From the NCBI RefSeq assembly GCF_001507665.1, contig NZ_CP013910.1, forward strand, positions 2,355,501 to 2,419,500: a stretch of 64,000 nucleotides of DNA, written 5' to 3'. Source of the DNA: Deinococcus actinosclerus. Its GTDB lineage: Bacteria > Deinococcota > Deinococci > Deinococcales > Deinococcaceae. This document shows, piece by piece, positions 28,902 to 39,318 of this stretch; within the stretch, counting starts at the first letter, position 1, and the number at the start of each line of letters is the position of its first letter. A program made the position numbers and the translations under genes. Below the pieces are notes generated by a model. The model worked only from the letters and a program-made list of their open reading frames with translations, was not told the DNA's origin and made no database searches.

Positions 28902-29762
28902 ATGATCCGACCCATGCTGGCCACCGATGTCCCCGACGTGCTCGCCCTGCTCACCTGGATGGACGACGCCCCCGAACGCGAGGTCTTCTCCCCCGACGCC
29001 CGCGACCCGCGCGAGTTGCAGACCGAATGCGAGGACAACCTCTGCCTGGTGGACGTGGATGAGGAGGGCGTCCTGGCGTACTGCGCGCTGTCACCCTTCC
29101 GGGACGGCCTGGTCCTGGAGGGGCCGGTCAGTGACGGCGGGCATGTGCAGGCGCTGCTGGGCCGGGCACTGGCCCACACCGACGGCCTGCCGGTCTACGC
29201 GTTCTCGGCGCAGGACAACGTGCCGGTGCGCGCGGCGCTGGAGGCCGCGGGCTTCGCGCCGATGCACACCACGGACTTCTACAGCGCGCCGCTCTCGCAC
29301 CTGACCCCGCAGGCCTGCGCGCCCGCCGGGCACCGCATCGCCCGGAAGCTGCCCATCGCGGCCTACCGTGAGCTGTTCAAGTCCAGTGAGGACGCCTGGG
29401 CGGGCCGCCTGACCTGGACGCCCGAGCAGTTCGACGGGCACTTCGCGCGGGACGACGTGCGGCTGGTGGCGCTGCTGCGCGGGGACCGGCCGGTGGGGTT
29501 CGCCGAACTGGAATTCTGCCCGGAGGACGCGCGCGCCGACGTGACCTATCTGGCCGTGCACCCCGCCGAGCGCGGGCAGGGCTACGGCCTGAAGCTGCTG
29601 GCCCTGGCCGCCGCCGAGGCCGACACCCACCCGGAAGTCCGCACGCTGCGGGTGCGCGCCCACGACCACATGAAGCCCGCCCGCGCCCTGTACGCCCGCG
29701 CGGGCTTCACGCACTGCCGCAGCATCGTGACGTACATGCGGGACGGCGACGAGGACGTGTAG
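28902..29762 (+). CDS. Tandem GNAT acetyltransferase
   Basis: The 286-residue chain has two GNAT-fold parts. The N-terminal half (residues 1-125) looks degenerate, ending NVPVRAALEAAGFAPMHTTDFYSAPL. The C-terminal half (about 130-280) holds the acetyl-CoA signature VTYLAVHPAERGQGYGLKLLALA and the usual final motif ARALYARAGFTHCRS. Such two-domain GNATs often have one active and one substrate-binding half. The acceptor is unknown. The ATG at 28902 is 6 bases after GGAGGT, one of the clearest ribosome binding sites in the window. Confidence 0.87.
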   Translation: MIRPMLATDVPDVLALLTWMDDAPEREVFSPDARDPRELQTECEDNLCLVDVDEEGVLAYCALSPFRDGLVLEGPVSDGGHVQALLGRALAHTDGLPVYAFSAQDNVPVRAALEAAGFAPMHTTDFYSAPLSHLTPQACAPAGHRIARKLPIAAYRELFKSSEDAWAGRLTWTPEQFDGHFARDDVRLVALLRGDRPVGFAELEFCPEDARADVTYLAVHPAERGQGYGLKLLALAAAEADTHPEVRTLRVRAHDHMKPARALYARAGFTHCRSIVTYMRDGDEDV

Positions 29763-29909
29763 GTCCGGCCGTGTAGGTCCCCCCTTTCAGCCTGCCCCGC
29801 CGGCCGGGAGGGGCGCACGCGGGACGCCGCACCTGCTTCCAGGGCTGCCCTGCGGCATGGGGGCGCGCGCCACACATGCGCGCGGGGGGCGGGGGTACGC
29901 TGCGCGCCT

Positions 29910-30218
29910 ATGGCGAAGAAGGATCGGCGTTCCCCGCAACCGGCGTTCGTGACCCTGCGGGACATGCCGGGCACGCGGGTGATGTTCTGGGTGGTGGACG
30001 CCTGCCCGTACTGCGGCGAGCGGCACGCGCACGTGATCGGCAACCTGCGCACCGCCGACCCGGTGGATGCGCTGGGCGAGATTCCCGCGCCGTGCCAGCC
30101 GGACCGGCTGTACGTGCTGTCCCTGCCGCCCAAACCCAAGCGCAAGGGCGGCAAGGAGGAGCGCCGCCGCGCCCGCCGGGACGGCAAGCGCGAGGAACTG
30201 GACGACGAGACGTGGTGA
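29910..30218 (+). CDS. Small protein with CxxC zinc-like motif
   Basis: This 102-residue protein has DACPYCGERHAHVI and a later cysteine (PAPCQPDRL), which suggests a small zinc site. The C-terminal third is highly basic (KPKRKGGKEERRRARRDGKREE), as in nucleic acid-binding tails. No family is recognised. TACGCT (29896-29901) lies 8 bases before the ATG, matching the leaderless pattern and supporting it as a real gene. It ends 12 bases from the end of the convergent hydrolase gene. Confidence 0.7.
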   Translation: MAKKDRRSPQPAFVTLRDMPGTRVMFWVVDACPYCGERHAHVIGNLRTADPVDALGEIPAPCQPDRLYVLSLPPKPKRKGGKEERRRARRDGKREELDDETW

Positions 30219-30230
30219 CCTGACGCTGAC

Positions 30231-31655
30231 TTACGCGCGGCGCAGGGGGCGCAGCCAGTCGAGGATCCAGCGGGCGACCTGATCACCGCTGGCCGTGGTG
30301 ACGTCCAGGTGCGCCGCGCCCTTGAGGGTGTGCACGGTCAGGGGGGCGTGGGTGCCCGCCGCGTACACGCGGAACTGCGCCTCGGTGGTGACGCCCTGCT
30401 CGGCCGCGATGCCCAGGATGGGCAGGGTCAGGTCGCGGGCGCTCCGCACGGACAGGGTCTTCTCGAACGGGGTGCCGGTCGTGTCGGTGCGCGCGGCGGC
30501 CAGATCCAGGGTCAGGCGGTTCGGGAAGTACCACTCGGCGTAGTCGCTCTGCGGGGTCAGGTAACGGCGCACGAAGTCGCGGGCGTCGGTGACCTGCCCG
30601 GCGTCGCTGCCCCAGCCGACGGGCCGGGCCGGGTCGGCCGCACCGGTGATCCAGCGGGTGTCCCTGGCGCCCAGCACGCGGTTCAGGAGGTACGGGGCGT
30701 CAGTGGCGTTCGTGGGGCGTCCGGCCCGGATCGCCAGGAACGGCAGCAGGGCGTAGCGCTGGTCCAGGCGGGTCATGGCCGCGGCGAGGTTCGTGGCGGG
30801 AAAGGTCGTGAATCCGTCCTGCGGGGCGGGAGCGTCGGGTTGCAGGGCGGCCAGCCGGGCCTGCGCGGCGGCGCGGACGGCCAGGGCAGGGCCGAAGTAG
30901 AAGGTGTCCACGTACGGCGCGCGGGTCAGGCTGTTCAGGCCGGGCAGGGGGCCCAGGGGATTCAGGGCGCCCTGCTCGTACTGGTCCGTGGTGAGGGGCT
31001 GGCCGCTCATCAGGCCGGGCAGCCCGTCGAGCATCACGAGGCCGCGCACGTCCTGCGCGCCGCGCGCGCCCCTGAAGTCGTACGTGGCGTACAGACCGGT
31101 CAGGGTGCCGCCCATGGAGTGCCCGCCGATGAACACGTTCGGGGTCAGGGTGCGGGCCTCCAGCACGGCGGCGCGCCAGTCGCGCAGGGTCACGTCCAGG
31201 CCCCAGTCCTTCATGAACGGCACGCTGGCGGGACTGCGGGTGGGCAGGGCGCGCTGCACGATCTGCGCCAGCTGCGGGGCCCCACCCGTGAGCAGAGGCG
31301 TGTGGTCCTCCAGCAGGTTCGAGCGGCGGTCCACGGCCCACACCGCCAGGGTGGGGTCGAGGTTCACGAGTTGCCGCGCCAGCCGGTCGAAACTGCCCGC
31401 GCCGCCCAGGTAGCCGGGCATGAGCAGCAGCACGGCGGCGGGTTTCGAGGGGCCGTAGCGGACGGTGACGCTGGCGTTCAGGTCAGCGGGCGTACCGGGC
31501 GCAGGCGCCCCGGGCCGCACGACGCGCGCCGCAGGCACGAGGTTCAGGGTGACGGCGGCCTGGGCGTTCAGTTCGTCCAGGGCGGCGTCCTGGGCCGTGG
31601 CTGCGGTGGTGCTCAGGGCACCGAACAGGAGGAGGGAGCGGGCGGCGCGGCGCAT
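30231..31655 (-). CDS. Exported alpha/beta hydrolase
   Basis: The 474-residue product has a signal peptide (LLLFGALSTTAATAQ, cleavage near 22). The hydrolase fold includes LLLMPGYLGGAGSFDRLA near residue 80, the nucleophile elbow FIGGHSMGGTLTG (Ser near 180) and a late histidine in LKGAAHLDVTT. An acidic member of the triad is likely in the TLPILGIAAEQGV region. The middle has a long insertion typical of cap-bearing esterases. Substrate is unknown. Upstream of the ATG, GGGGAGG lies too close to act as a normal Shine-Dalgarno; CACCCT ends 8 bases before the ATG instead. Confidence 0.82.
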   Translation of the reverse strand: MRRAARSLLLFGALSTTAATAQDAALDELNAQAAVTLNLVPAARVVRPGAPAPGTPADLNASVTVRYGPSKPAAVLLLMPGYLGGAGSFDRLARQLVNLDPTLAVWAVDRRSNLLEDHTPLLTGGAPQLAQIVQRALPTRSPASVPFMKDWGLDVTLRDWRAAVLEARTLTPNVFIGGHSMGGTLTGLYATYDFRGARGAQDVRGLVMLDGLPGLMSGQPLTTDQYEQGALNPLGPLPGLNSLTRAPYVDTFYFGPALAVRAAAQARLAALQPDAPAPQDGFTTFPATNLAAAMTRLDQRYALLPFLAIRAGRPTNATDAPYLLNRVLGARDTRWITGAADPARPVGWGSDAGQVTDARDFVRRYLTPQSDYAEWYFPNRLTLDLAAARTDTTGTPFEKTLSVRSARDLTLPILGIAAEQGVTTEAQFRVYAAGTHAPLTVHTLKGAAHLDVTTASGDQVARWILDWLRPLRRA

Positions 31656-31847
31656 ACCTCCCCAGGGTGGCAGGCGTGCGGGCGCGGCGTGTCCCAGCCT
31701 GCATTGACAGGACTTGGGTGTTCCTGTAGGGGTCCTTTAGAGACCGGCAGCCAGCGGGTGTGGCGCCCGTCACCGGGTCGGGCTGCGGGGGCATGTCCCC
31801 AGACGCGCCACTGAACGGACGTCGACCACCCCCTCCGGTCTGCGCGG

Positions 31848-32606
31848 CTAGTCCTGCGGCGGGGTGTACTTGTCGCGCAGGTAAGTCGTGCCGGCCTGCT
31901 GGTCGCGGCGCTGCGCCTCGGCCTGTTCGCGGGCGATGCGGGCCATGCGTTCCTCGATCAGCCTCAGCTGGCGGGTCAGCTCGCGGTCGTCGCGGCCCTG
32001 CGGCGCGGCCGTCTGGTAGGTCTCCAGGATGCGAGGCAGGTCCTCACGGGCGGCCTGCCGGGCGTCGAACACGTCGCGGGTGAGGGTCGAGACCTGGGCG
32101 GTGGCGCGCAGCGCGTCGCGGGTGGCGGTCACGGCGCCCAGGAGGGCCGGCAGGGTGGGGGCGGGCAGGGCGCGTTCGTGCTGGCGCAGGGTGCGCAGCA
32201 GGTCCTGCTCATCCGGGGGGGCGGCCTCCAGGGTCAGGGGGTCGGGCGTGGGGGCGCGCAGGAGGCGGCGGGCGCGGCGTACGCTCCAGCCGATCACGAT
32301 CAGGCTCAGGAGGAGCGTGGCGCCCAGCAGCCACCCGGCCACGTCACTGCCTGAGGCCACACCGATGCCCAGCAGGACGGCCAGCGTGCCCAGGAACGAC
32401 AGGGCGGTCAGGGTCAGCACGGCCAGCAGGCCCACCCCGGCGAAGCGGCGGGCCTGGGTGCGGCCGTGGGCCAGGGCGGCGCGTGGGTCGCGGCCCGGCT
32501 GGAGTCGCCAGGGGTCGGCGGGGTTCAGGGGACCATAGGTGGGGGGGCTGAGGAGGTCGCGGGCGGCGCGCACGCCGCCCCGCAGGATCGTGCGGGAGCG
32601 GGTCAT
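31848..32606 (-). CDS. Hypothetical membrane protein, 252 residues
   Basis: I do not recognise the family. Two close hydrophobic segments (about residues 55-80 and 85-108) are followed by a long charged, helical region with Arg/Glu-rich repeats (ELTRQLRLIEERMARIAREQAEAQRRDQQ), which could form a coiled coil. It could be a membrane-anchored cytoplasmic adaptor. The ATG at 32606 overlaps the stop of the DNA glycosylase gene by 4 bases (ATGA), so the pair is probably one transcript. There is no obvious functional link between the two. Confidence 0.7.
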   Translation of the reverse strand: MTRSRTILRGGVRAARDLLSPPTYGPLNPADPWRLQPGRDPRAALAHGRTQARRFAGVGLLAVLTLTALSFLGTLAVLLGIGVASGSDVAGWLLGATLLLSLIVIGWSVRRARRLLRAPTPDPLTLEAAPPDEQDLLRTLRQHERALPAPTLPALLGAVTATRDALRATAQVSTLTRDVFDARQAAREDLPRILETYQTAAPQGRDDRELTRQLRLIEERMARIAREQAEAQRRDQQAGTTYLRDKYTPPQD

Positions 32607-33191
32607 GATGCCGGTACGCCGTCCGGAGCGTCCGGGTTCCCGCGCAGCGCCTGCACGCGCGCCGCGAGGGCCTGCCAGGGCGCGAGCTGGAAGTGCGTCT
32701 GGCCCAGGGGACTGGTGCTGGGCAGCACCCACAGCTCGCAGCCTTCCAGGGTCTGCGGCTGCTGGCCGTAGGGCAGGCGCCCGGTGGGCAGCCCCAGCGT
32801 CTCGGCCGCCCCGCGCTTGCTGGTGAACGCCACCAGCCGGGGCCGGTGGGCGCGCAGTTTGGCGCGCAGTTCGTCGGGTGCCCAGGCGTGGCCGGGCAGG
32901 GCGGCGTCCACGCCGCTGTGCCGCTTGGCGACGTCGGTCAGGCCGATGCCGAACTCGGGCAGGCTCGGGTACTCCTGTGGCAAGAGCAGCCTGGGGGTCA
33001 GGCCGACCTCGTGCAGGGTGCGCCAGAAGCGGTTGCCGGGGTTGGCGTAGTACGCGCGGGCGGCGGCGCTGATGCGGCTGGGCGCGGTCCCGACGAGCAC
33101 CAGCGTCAGCCCGGACCGCAGGACGTCCGGCACGAGGTACTCGCCGCTCCCGGTCAGGTCGGGCGCGCCGGGGGACTGGTCAGTTAGCGGG

Positions 33192-33788
<597 letters not shown>

Positions 33789-34038
33789 GCCGCATTCAAC
33801 ACCCCTGGCGCGCGCGGTCCAGGGACGCGGCACACCATCCGGCGCGACATGAAGCGAATCAGAAGGCCGCCGCGCGGCCCGCAGGGTCTGCTGGGGGCAG
33901 AGGGCATTCGTCACCGAATCCTGACACGCGCAGGTGTACACTGCACACCAAGTCCGGGCTTCTCTCTCCCGGCGGTGACAGAGGCGACCCGGCCCCCGCG
34001 CGCCCCCCCAGGGGGGACACAAGGAGTGAGCCAGTCCC

Positions 34039-34959
<921 letters not shown>

Positions 34960-34964
34960 GCGAA

Positions 34965-34976
34965 CAGTGGGGAGTG
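34965..34976. repeat. 12-base motif, copy 2
   Basis: CAGTGGGGAGTG is identical to 5358-5369. Here it is part of the hairpin between two convergent genes. Confidence 0.4.
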
Positions 34977-35008
34977 GGAGGCGGAGTCACCACGCTCCAC
35001 TTCCCACT
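34973..35008. terminator. Hairpin between the ParB-like gene and pepA
   Basis: AGTGGGAGGCGGAG (34973-34986) pairs with CTCCACTTCCCACT (34995-35008) with one mismatch and one G-T pair around an 8-base loop. It separates two genes that converge within 55 bases and probably ends both. Confidence 0.65.
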
Positions 35009-35014
35009 TCCCGT

Positions 35015-36337
35015 CTACCTCGCCAGGACGTATTCCACGAGCGTGCCGACGCCCCAGCCGGTGGCGTGTTCCTCGCGCGTGGCGTTCCCGGCGATGTCCA
35101 GGTGCGCCCAGGGCCGCGTGACGAACTGCCCCAGGAACAGCGCGGCCTTGATGCTCGCCCCGGCGGGCTGCATGTCGCTGTTCTTCAGGTCGGCCACCGT
35201 GCCCTTGCGGTAGGTCTTCAGGTACGGCTGGTGCAGCGGCAGTTCCCAGACGTGCTCGCCCGCGTCCTGCGCGGCGGCCTTCAGGCGGGCGGTCAGGGCG
35301 GGGTCGCTGCTGAACAGCGCGGCGATGTCGTTGCCCAGCGCGCTGACCTTCACACCGGTCAGCGTGGCGAGGTCCACGAGTTCGGTCGCGCCTTCCTCGC
35401 AGGCGACGGTCAGCGTGTCGGCCAGCACGAGGCGGCCCTCGGCGTCGGTGTTCGTGATCTCCACGTGCAGGCCGTTGGCGGCGCGGTACACGTCGCCGGG
35501 GCGCATGGCGTCCGGGCCGACCATGTTCTCGGCGGCGGCGACGTAGGCGCGCACCTCGACGCCCTCGGGGATCAGGTCCCGCAGGGCGGCCAGGGCGCGC
35601 ACGGCGCCCAGCACGGCGGCCGCGCCGCCCATGTCGCTCTTCATGTTCACCATGCCGGCGGCGGGCTTGATGGAGTACCCGCCGGTGTCGAAGGTGATCC
35701 CCTTCCCGACGAGCGCGACGACCGTGTGGGCCTCGCCCCGCGCGGGAATGGTCGCGCGGATCAGGCGCGGCCCCGTGGCGCTGCCCGCCGCGACAGCGGC
35801 GAGGAGGTTCATGCCGCGCGCGGCGATGTCGTCGCCGTCCCAGACGTCCACGTCCACGCCGTGCGCTTCCAGGGTGCGGGCCTCGCGGGCCAGCGTGGCG
35901 GGGTTCAGGACATTCGCCGGGGCGCTCACGAGGTCCCGCGCGAGGGTCAGGCCCGCGCCCAGCGCCTCGATGCGGGCCTGCTCGTCGGCGCCCAGGCCTT
36001 CCACGAACAGCTGGACCGGTGCGGGGGTGGTCTGGCGGTAGCGGCCGTCACGCCAGTCCTCGGCCAGGGCGGCGGCGGCCAGCGCGGCGGCGTGCTCGCT
36101 GGCGGGCACCCTCACGCGCGTGGCTTTCAGTTCGCGGGCCAGTCGCATCAGCGCGGCGCCCACCTCGCGCGCCTCGGCGGCGCTGGTAGGGCGCGGGGCG
36201 GCGGCCTGATCGCCGTCCTCGTGGCGGGCAGTCAGGCGGACCTCTCCCCCGTTCAGGTCCCGGGTCAGGCGGCCCCCGTCCGGCGTGACGAACGACAGGG
36301 TGAGGTCGGCGGCGTCCATGGCAGTGACCAGAGGCAT
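35015..36337 (-). CDS. Leucyl aminopeptidase (M17)
   Basis: PepA-type aminopeptidases remove N-terminal residues with two metal ions. The product is 440 residues. The catalytic region is intact: VGKGITFDTGGYSIKPAAGMVNMKSDMGGAAAVLGA (metal and catalytic Lys) and ITNTDAEGRLVLADTL, the family signature. The N-terminal non-catalytic domain occupies about residues 1-150. A second ATG six codons later also begins a plausible start. TCTACT ends 6 bases before the first ATG. It is divergent from the Gls24 gene. Confidence 0.93.
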   Translation of the reverse strand: MPLVTAMDAADLTLSFVTPDGGRLTRDLNGGEVRLTARHEDGDQAAAPRPTSAAEAREVGAALMRLARELKATRVRVPASEHAAALAAAALAEDWRDGRYRQTTPAPVQLFVEGLGADEQARIEALGAGLTLARDLVSAPANVLNPATLAREARTLEAHGVDVDVWDGDDIAARGMNLLAAVAAGSATGPRLIRATIPARGEAHTVVALVGKGITFDTGGYSIKPAAGMVNMKSDMGGAAAVLGAVRALAALRDLIPEGVEVRAYVAAAENMVGPDAMRPGDVYRAANGLHVEITNTDAEGRLVLADTLTVACEEGATELVDLATLTGVKVSALGNDIAALFSSDPALTARLKAAAQDAGEHVWELPLHQPYLKTYRKGTVADLKNSDMQPAGASIKAALFLGQFVTRPWAHLDIAGNATREEHATGWGVGTLVEYVLAR

Positions 36338-36459
36338 GCGCGGAGTAGACCACGCGCCGCCCTGGCCGGGTTCCGCAGGGCGGGACGGGCTCAGGGATGG
36401 TGCGCGGCGGCGGGCCTGCCGGGAGGGAACAGGGGCGGACGGGTATACTGCCCTTTACT

Positions 36460-36792
36460 GTGAATGGCTCCATTCAAATCACCGAGGCGGCCCTCGCCTC
36501 ACTGATCGGGCTGACTGCCCACGAGATCCCGGGCGTGGTGGGCATGGCCCCCAGCAACCTGAAAGAGGGCCTCAGCCGCGTGCTGGGCCGCGCGAACGTC
36601 AGTGACGGCGTCGTGATCAGCCGCGACGGCGCGAAGTACGCCGCCGACCTGTACGTGGTCGTCGCGTACGGCGTGAGCATCCCCACCGTGGCGCGCAATA
36701 TCGTGGAGCGCGTGGAACACACCGTGAAGACCCAGGCGGGCATCGACCTGAGCGCCGCGCGCGTGCACGCCGTGGGGGTGCAGCGTGTCTGA
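36460..36792 (+). CDS. Asp23/Gls24 family protein
   Basis: This 110-residue protein matches the Asp23/Gls24 family: ITEAALASLIGLTAHEIPGVVGMAP, then GVVISRDGAKYAADLYVVVAYGVSIPTVARNIVERVEHTV. These proteins are paired with the fatty acid kinase FakA in many bacteria. The GTG at 36460 is chosen because a TATACT hexamer (36444-36449) ends 10 bases before it, and earlier in-frame starts are inside unrelated sequence. The stop overlaps the FakA start by 8 bases, so the pair is coupled. Confidence 0.85.
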   Translation: MNGSIQITEAALASLIGLTAHEIPGVVGMAPSNLKEGLSRVLGRANVSDGVVISRDGAKYAADLYVVVAYGVSIPTVARNIVERVEHTVKTQAGIDLSAARVHAVGVQRV

Positions 36793-38419
36793 CGTCCCGA
36801 ACGCCGCGAACACCGGCCACCGCGCGCACCTGAACCCCGCCGATCTGGCCCGCATGCTGCGCTACGCCACCGACTGGCTGGGCGTGTACCGCGAGCAGGT
36901 CAACGCGCTGAACGTCTACCCCGTCCCGGACGGCGACACCGGCACGAACATGCACCTGACCATGCAGTCCGTGCGCCGCGAACTGGACACCTGCGACGAG
37001 AGCAGCATGCCCGGCGTGGCGCGCGCGATCAGCTACGGCGCGCTGCTGGGCGCGCGTGGGAACAGCGGCGTGATCCTCTCGCAGCTCCTCAAGGGCTTCG
37101 CCGAGGCGATCAAGGATCTGAAGGTCGTGGACGCCGCCGCGCTGGGCCGCGCGTTCCAGGCGGCGCAGAAGACCGGATACGGGGCCGTCATGAAGCCCGT
37201 GGAGGGCACCATCCTGACCGTCGCGCGCGGCGTGGCCGAGGGGGCAGCGCAGGCGGGCGAACACATCGAGGACGTGCTGGAGAACGCCCTGTTCAAAGGT
37301 CAGGAACTGCTCGACCAGACGCCCGAGATGCTCCCGGCGCTGAAGCAGGCGGGCGTGATCGACAGCGGCGGGCAGGGCTACCTGTACATCGTGCAGGGCA
37401 TGCTCGCGCAGCTGCGCGGCGAGGCGCTGCCGCCCGCGCCGGAGATCACCAGCTACGCGCAGGAGCAGTTCGAGAACGAGGAGTTCGGCTTCTGCACCGA
37501 GTTCCTCATGAGCGAGGCCACCAAACCCATCGAGGAGATCCGTGAACTCGTCACGCCGTTCGGGGACAGCCTGCTTGTCGTGGGCGCCGAGGGGTACGTC
37601 AAGGGCCACATCCACACGAACGAACCCGATCAGCTGCTCGCCACGGTGGGCCGCTACGGGAAGATGCTCAAGACGAAGGTCGAGGACATGAGCGAGCAGC
37701 ACACCGAGATCCTCGGCATGGCCGGTGCCACCGCCCGCGCCGAGGAGGAACTGGCGCCGACCGGTCTCGTGGCGGTCGCCAGCGGGTACGGGCTGGTCAA
37801 ATTGTTCCGGGGCTTCGGGGCGCGGATCGTGTCCGGCGGGCAGACTGCGAACCCCAGCGTGCAGGACATCGTGGACGCTGTCCGCAGCGTGAGCGCCGAG
37901 AAGGTCATCATCCTGCCGAACAACAAGAACGTCCTGATGGCCGCCGAGAAGGCCATGGAACTCATGGAGGGCCGCGCGGTCGTCATTCCCACCCGCACGC
38001 TGGGCCAGGGCATCGGCGCGGCGCTGAACTTCAACCCCGACGTGCCCGCCGAGGAGCTGGTGGACGGCATGACCGAGGCGTCCCGCGCCGTCACGACCTT
38101 CGAGGTGACCCGCGCCAGCCGCACCACGAACATCACCGTGAAGGACGGCCGCACCCTGGACATCAGGGAAGGCGACGTGATCGGCCTGATGGACGACGAA
38201 CTCGTCCAGAGCGGCGGCAGCCCCGAGGACAGCGTCATGGAGATGCTCAACCGCCACTACCAGGGCCAGGAGATCATCACCGTGTTCGGGGGCCCGCAGC
38301 ACACCCAGGAGGACCTGGACGCCCTGGCCGGACGGATCGGGAAGGAATTCAGCATGGCCGAGGTCGAAACCCACCCCGGCGGGCCGGACCTGTACGACTA
38401 CCTCGTCACGGTGGAATAA
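36785..38419 (+). CDS. fakA: Fatty acid kinase catalytic subunit FakA (DAK2/DegV-linked)
   Basis: FakA phosphorylates fatty acids presented by FakB to feed membrane lipids. The product is 544 residues. The N-terminal DAK2-type ATP site is clear (NALNVYPVPDGDTGTNMHLTMQSV, then GALLGARGNSGVILSQLLKGFAEA). The middle region carries the QEQFENEEFGFCTEFLM segment, and the C-terminal region holds TLGQGIGAALNFNPD. The GTG at 36785 overlaps the Gls24 gene by 8 bases. No fakB gene (DegV domain) is in the window, so the partner must be elsewhere. Confidence 0.88.
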   Translation: MSDVPNAANTGHRAHLNPADLARMLRYATDWLGVYREQVNALNVYPVPDGDTGTNMHLTMQSVRRELDTCDESSMPGVARAISYGALLGARGNSGVILSQLLKGFAEAIKDLKVVDAAALGRAFQAAQKTGYGAVMKPVEGTILTVARGVAEGAAQAGEHIEDVLENALFKGQELLDQTPEMLPALKQAGVIDSGGQGYLYIVQGMLAQLRGEALPPAPEITSYAQEQFENEEFGFCTEFLMSEATKPIEEIRELVTPFGDSLLVVGAEGYVKGHIHTNEPDQLLATVGRYGKMLKTKVEDMSEQHTEILGMAGATARAEEELAPTGLVAVASGYGLVKLFRGFGARIVSGGQTANPSVQDIVDAVRSVSAEKVIILPNNKNVLMAAEKAMELMEGRAVVIPTRTLGQGIGAALNFNPDVPAEELVDGMTEASRAVTTFEVTRASRTTNITVKDGRTLDIREGDVIGLMDDELVQSGGSPEDSVMEMLNRHYQGQEIITVFGGPQHTQEDLDALAGRIGKEFSMAEVETHPGGPDLYDYLVTVE

Positions 38420-38470
38420 GCGCAGTCAGCAGCGCAGTCAGCACTGTGGAATGAATTGAGGACAGCACCG

Positions 38471-38508
38471 GGCAGGGGTCGGCGTTCACTTGAGCGTCGG
38501 CCCCTGCC
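38471..38508 (+). terminator. 14-bp hairpin after fakA
   Basis: GGCAGGGGTCGGCG (38471-38484) pairs with CGTCGGCCCCTGCC (38495-38508) using two G-T pairs and a 10-base loop. It begins 52 bases after the fakA stop. Confidence 0.6.
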
Positions 38509-38592
38509 TCTGCCACCCTGACCTGACAGGTGCAACCGCCAAGCCACGGCAACGGACCTGAGGGCACCCCCGAACGCCTCCAACGTCTGCGC

Positions 38593-39288
38593 TCAGCGGT
38601 GCAGGTTCCGGAGTTCATCCTCGGTCAGCGGGGCCAGGCCCAGGCGCAGCAGCACGGGCTGGCCTGCCCCGGCATTGGCGGCGCTGAACTCTGCGACCTT
38701 GCGCATCAGGAGGATCAGGTCGCGCTGCACCTCGGTCACCTGGGCGGTCGTCAGGTGGGCGGTGGGGGTGCCGCTCAGCATCCGGGCCGGGGGGCCCTGC
38801 CACTCGTCGAGCGGACTGAGGCGGCGGGCGCTGCGGGGCCCCTCCAGCACCGCGAATCCCGGCGCGTCCGGCGTGGCGTACACCCGCAGGCCCCAGCCGG
38901 GCGAAAAATCGCTCAGGGCGCGGCGGAATTCCCTTGCCACCGCGTGGTGAAAGAGGGGATCCAGCGCGGCCGCCTGCCCCTCCCCCGCCTGTTGGGGCAG
39001 ATGCCGGGCGTCCACGAACAGGTCGTCCGCATGGGCGCGGTACATCTTCACGGGCCGCCCGGCGCGCGCCTGCTCGCGGGTCACGCGCAGAAGGCCCGCC
39101 CGCCGGAGGGCCTGCACGTCCCGGTGCACCACCCGGAGGTCCAGCCCGGTCTCGCGCGCCGCGCCAGCCACGGTCTGCTCGCGGCCCAGGAACGCGCCCA
39201 GCACCCGCCGGGTCCGGTCGTGAACAAGGAGGGTCACGGCGGCCAGGTCGGTCACCTCGTGCGGGCTACTCACCGTGGGGCCTGTCAT
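38593..39288 (-). CDS. Winged-helix transcriptional regulator
   Basis: The 231-residue protein has an N-terminal helix-turn-helix (about residues 15-80): ILLVHDRTRRVLGAFLGREQTVAGAARETGLDLRVVHRDVQALRRAGLLRV, like the ArsR/MarR group. The C-terminal half has no known domain. It begins 30 bases from the divergent amidohydrolase gene and probably regulates it. The ATG at 39288 follows TAGGCT (39296-39301) by 7 bases on the minus strand. Longer in-frame starts upstream lie in the coding region of the divergent gene. Confidence 0.75.
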   Translation of the reverse strand: MTGPTVSSPHEVTDLAAVTLLVHDRTRRVLGAFLGREQTVAGAARETGLDLRVVHRDVQALRRAGLLRVTREQARAGRPVKMYRAHADDLFVDARHLPQQAGEGQAAALDPLFHHAVAREFRRALSDFSPGWGLRVYATPDAPGFAVLEGPRSARRLSPLDEWQGPPARMLSGTPTAHLTTAQVTEVQRDLILLMRKVAEFSAANAGAGQPVLLRLGLAPLTEDELRNLHR

Positions 39289-39318
39289 GGCGAGCAGCCT
39301 ACCCGTGAAGCTGGCTCC

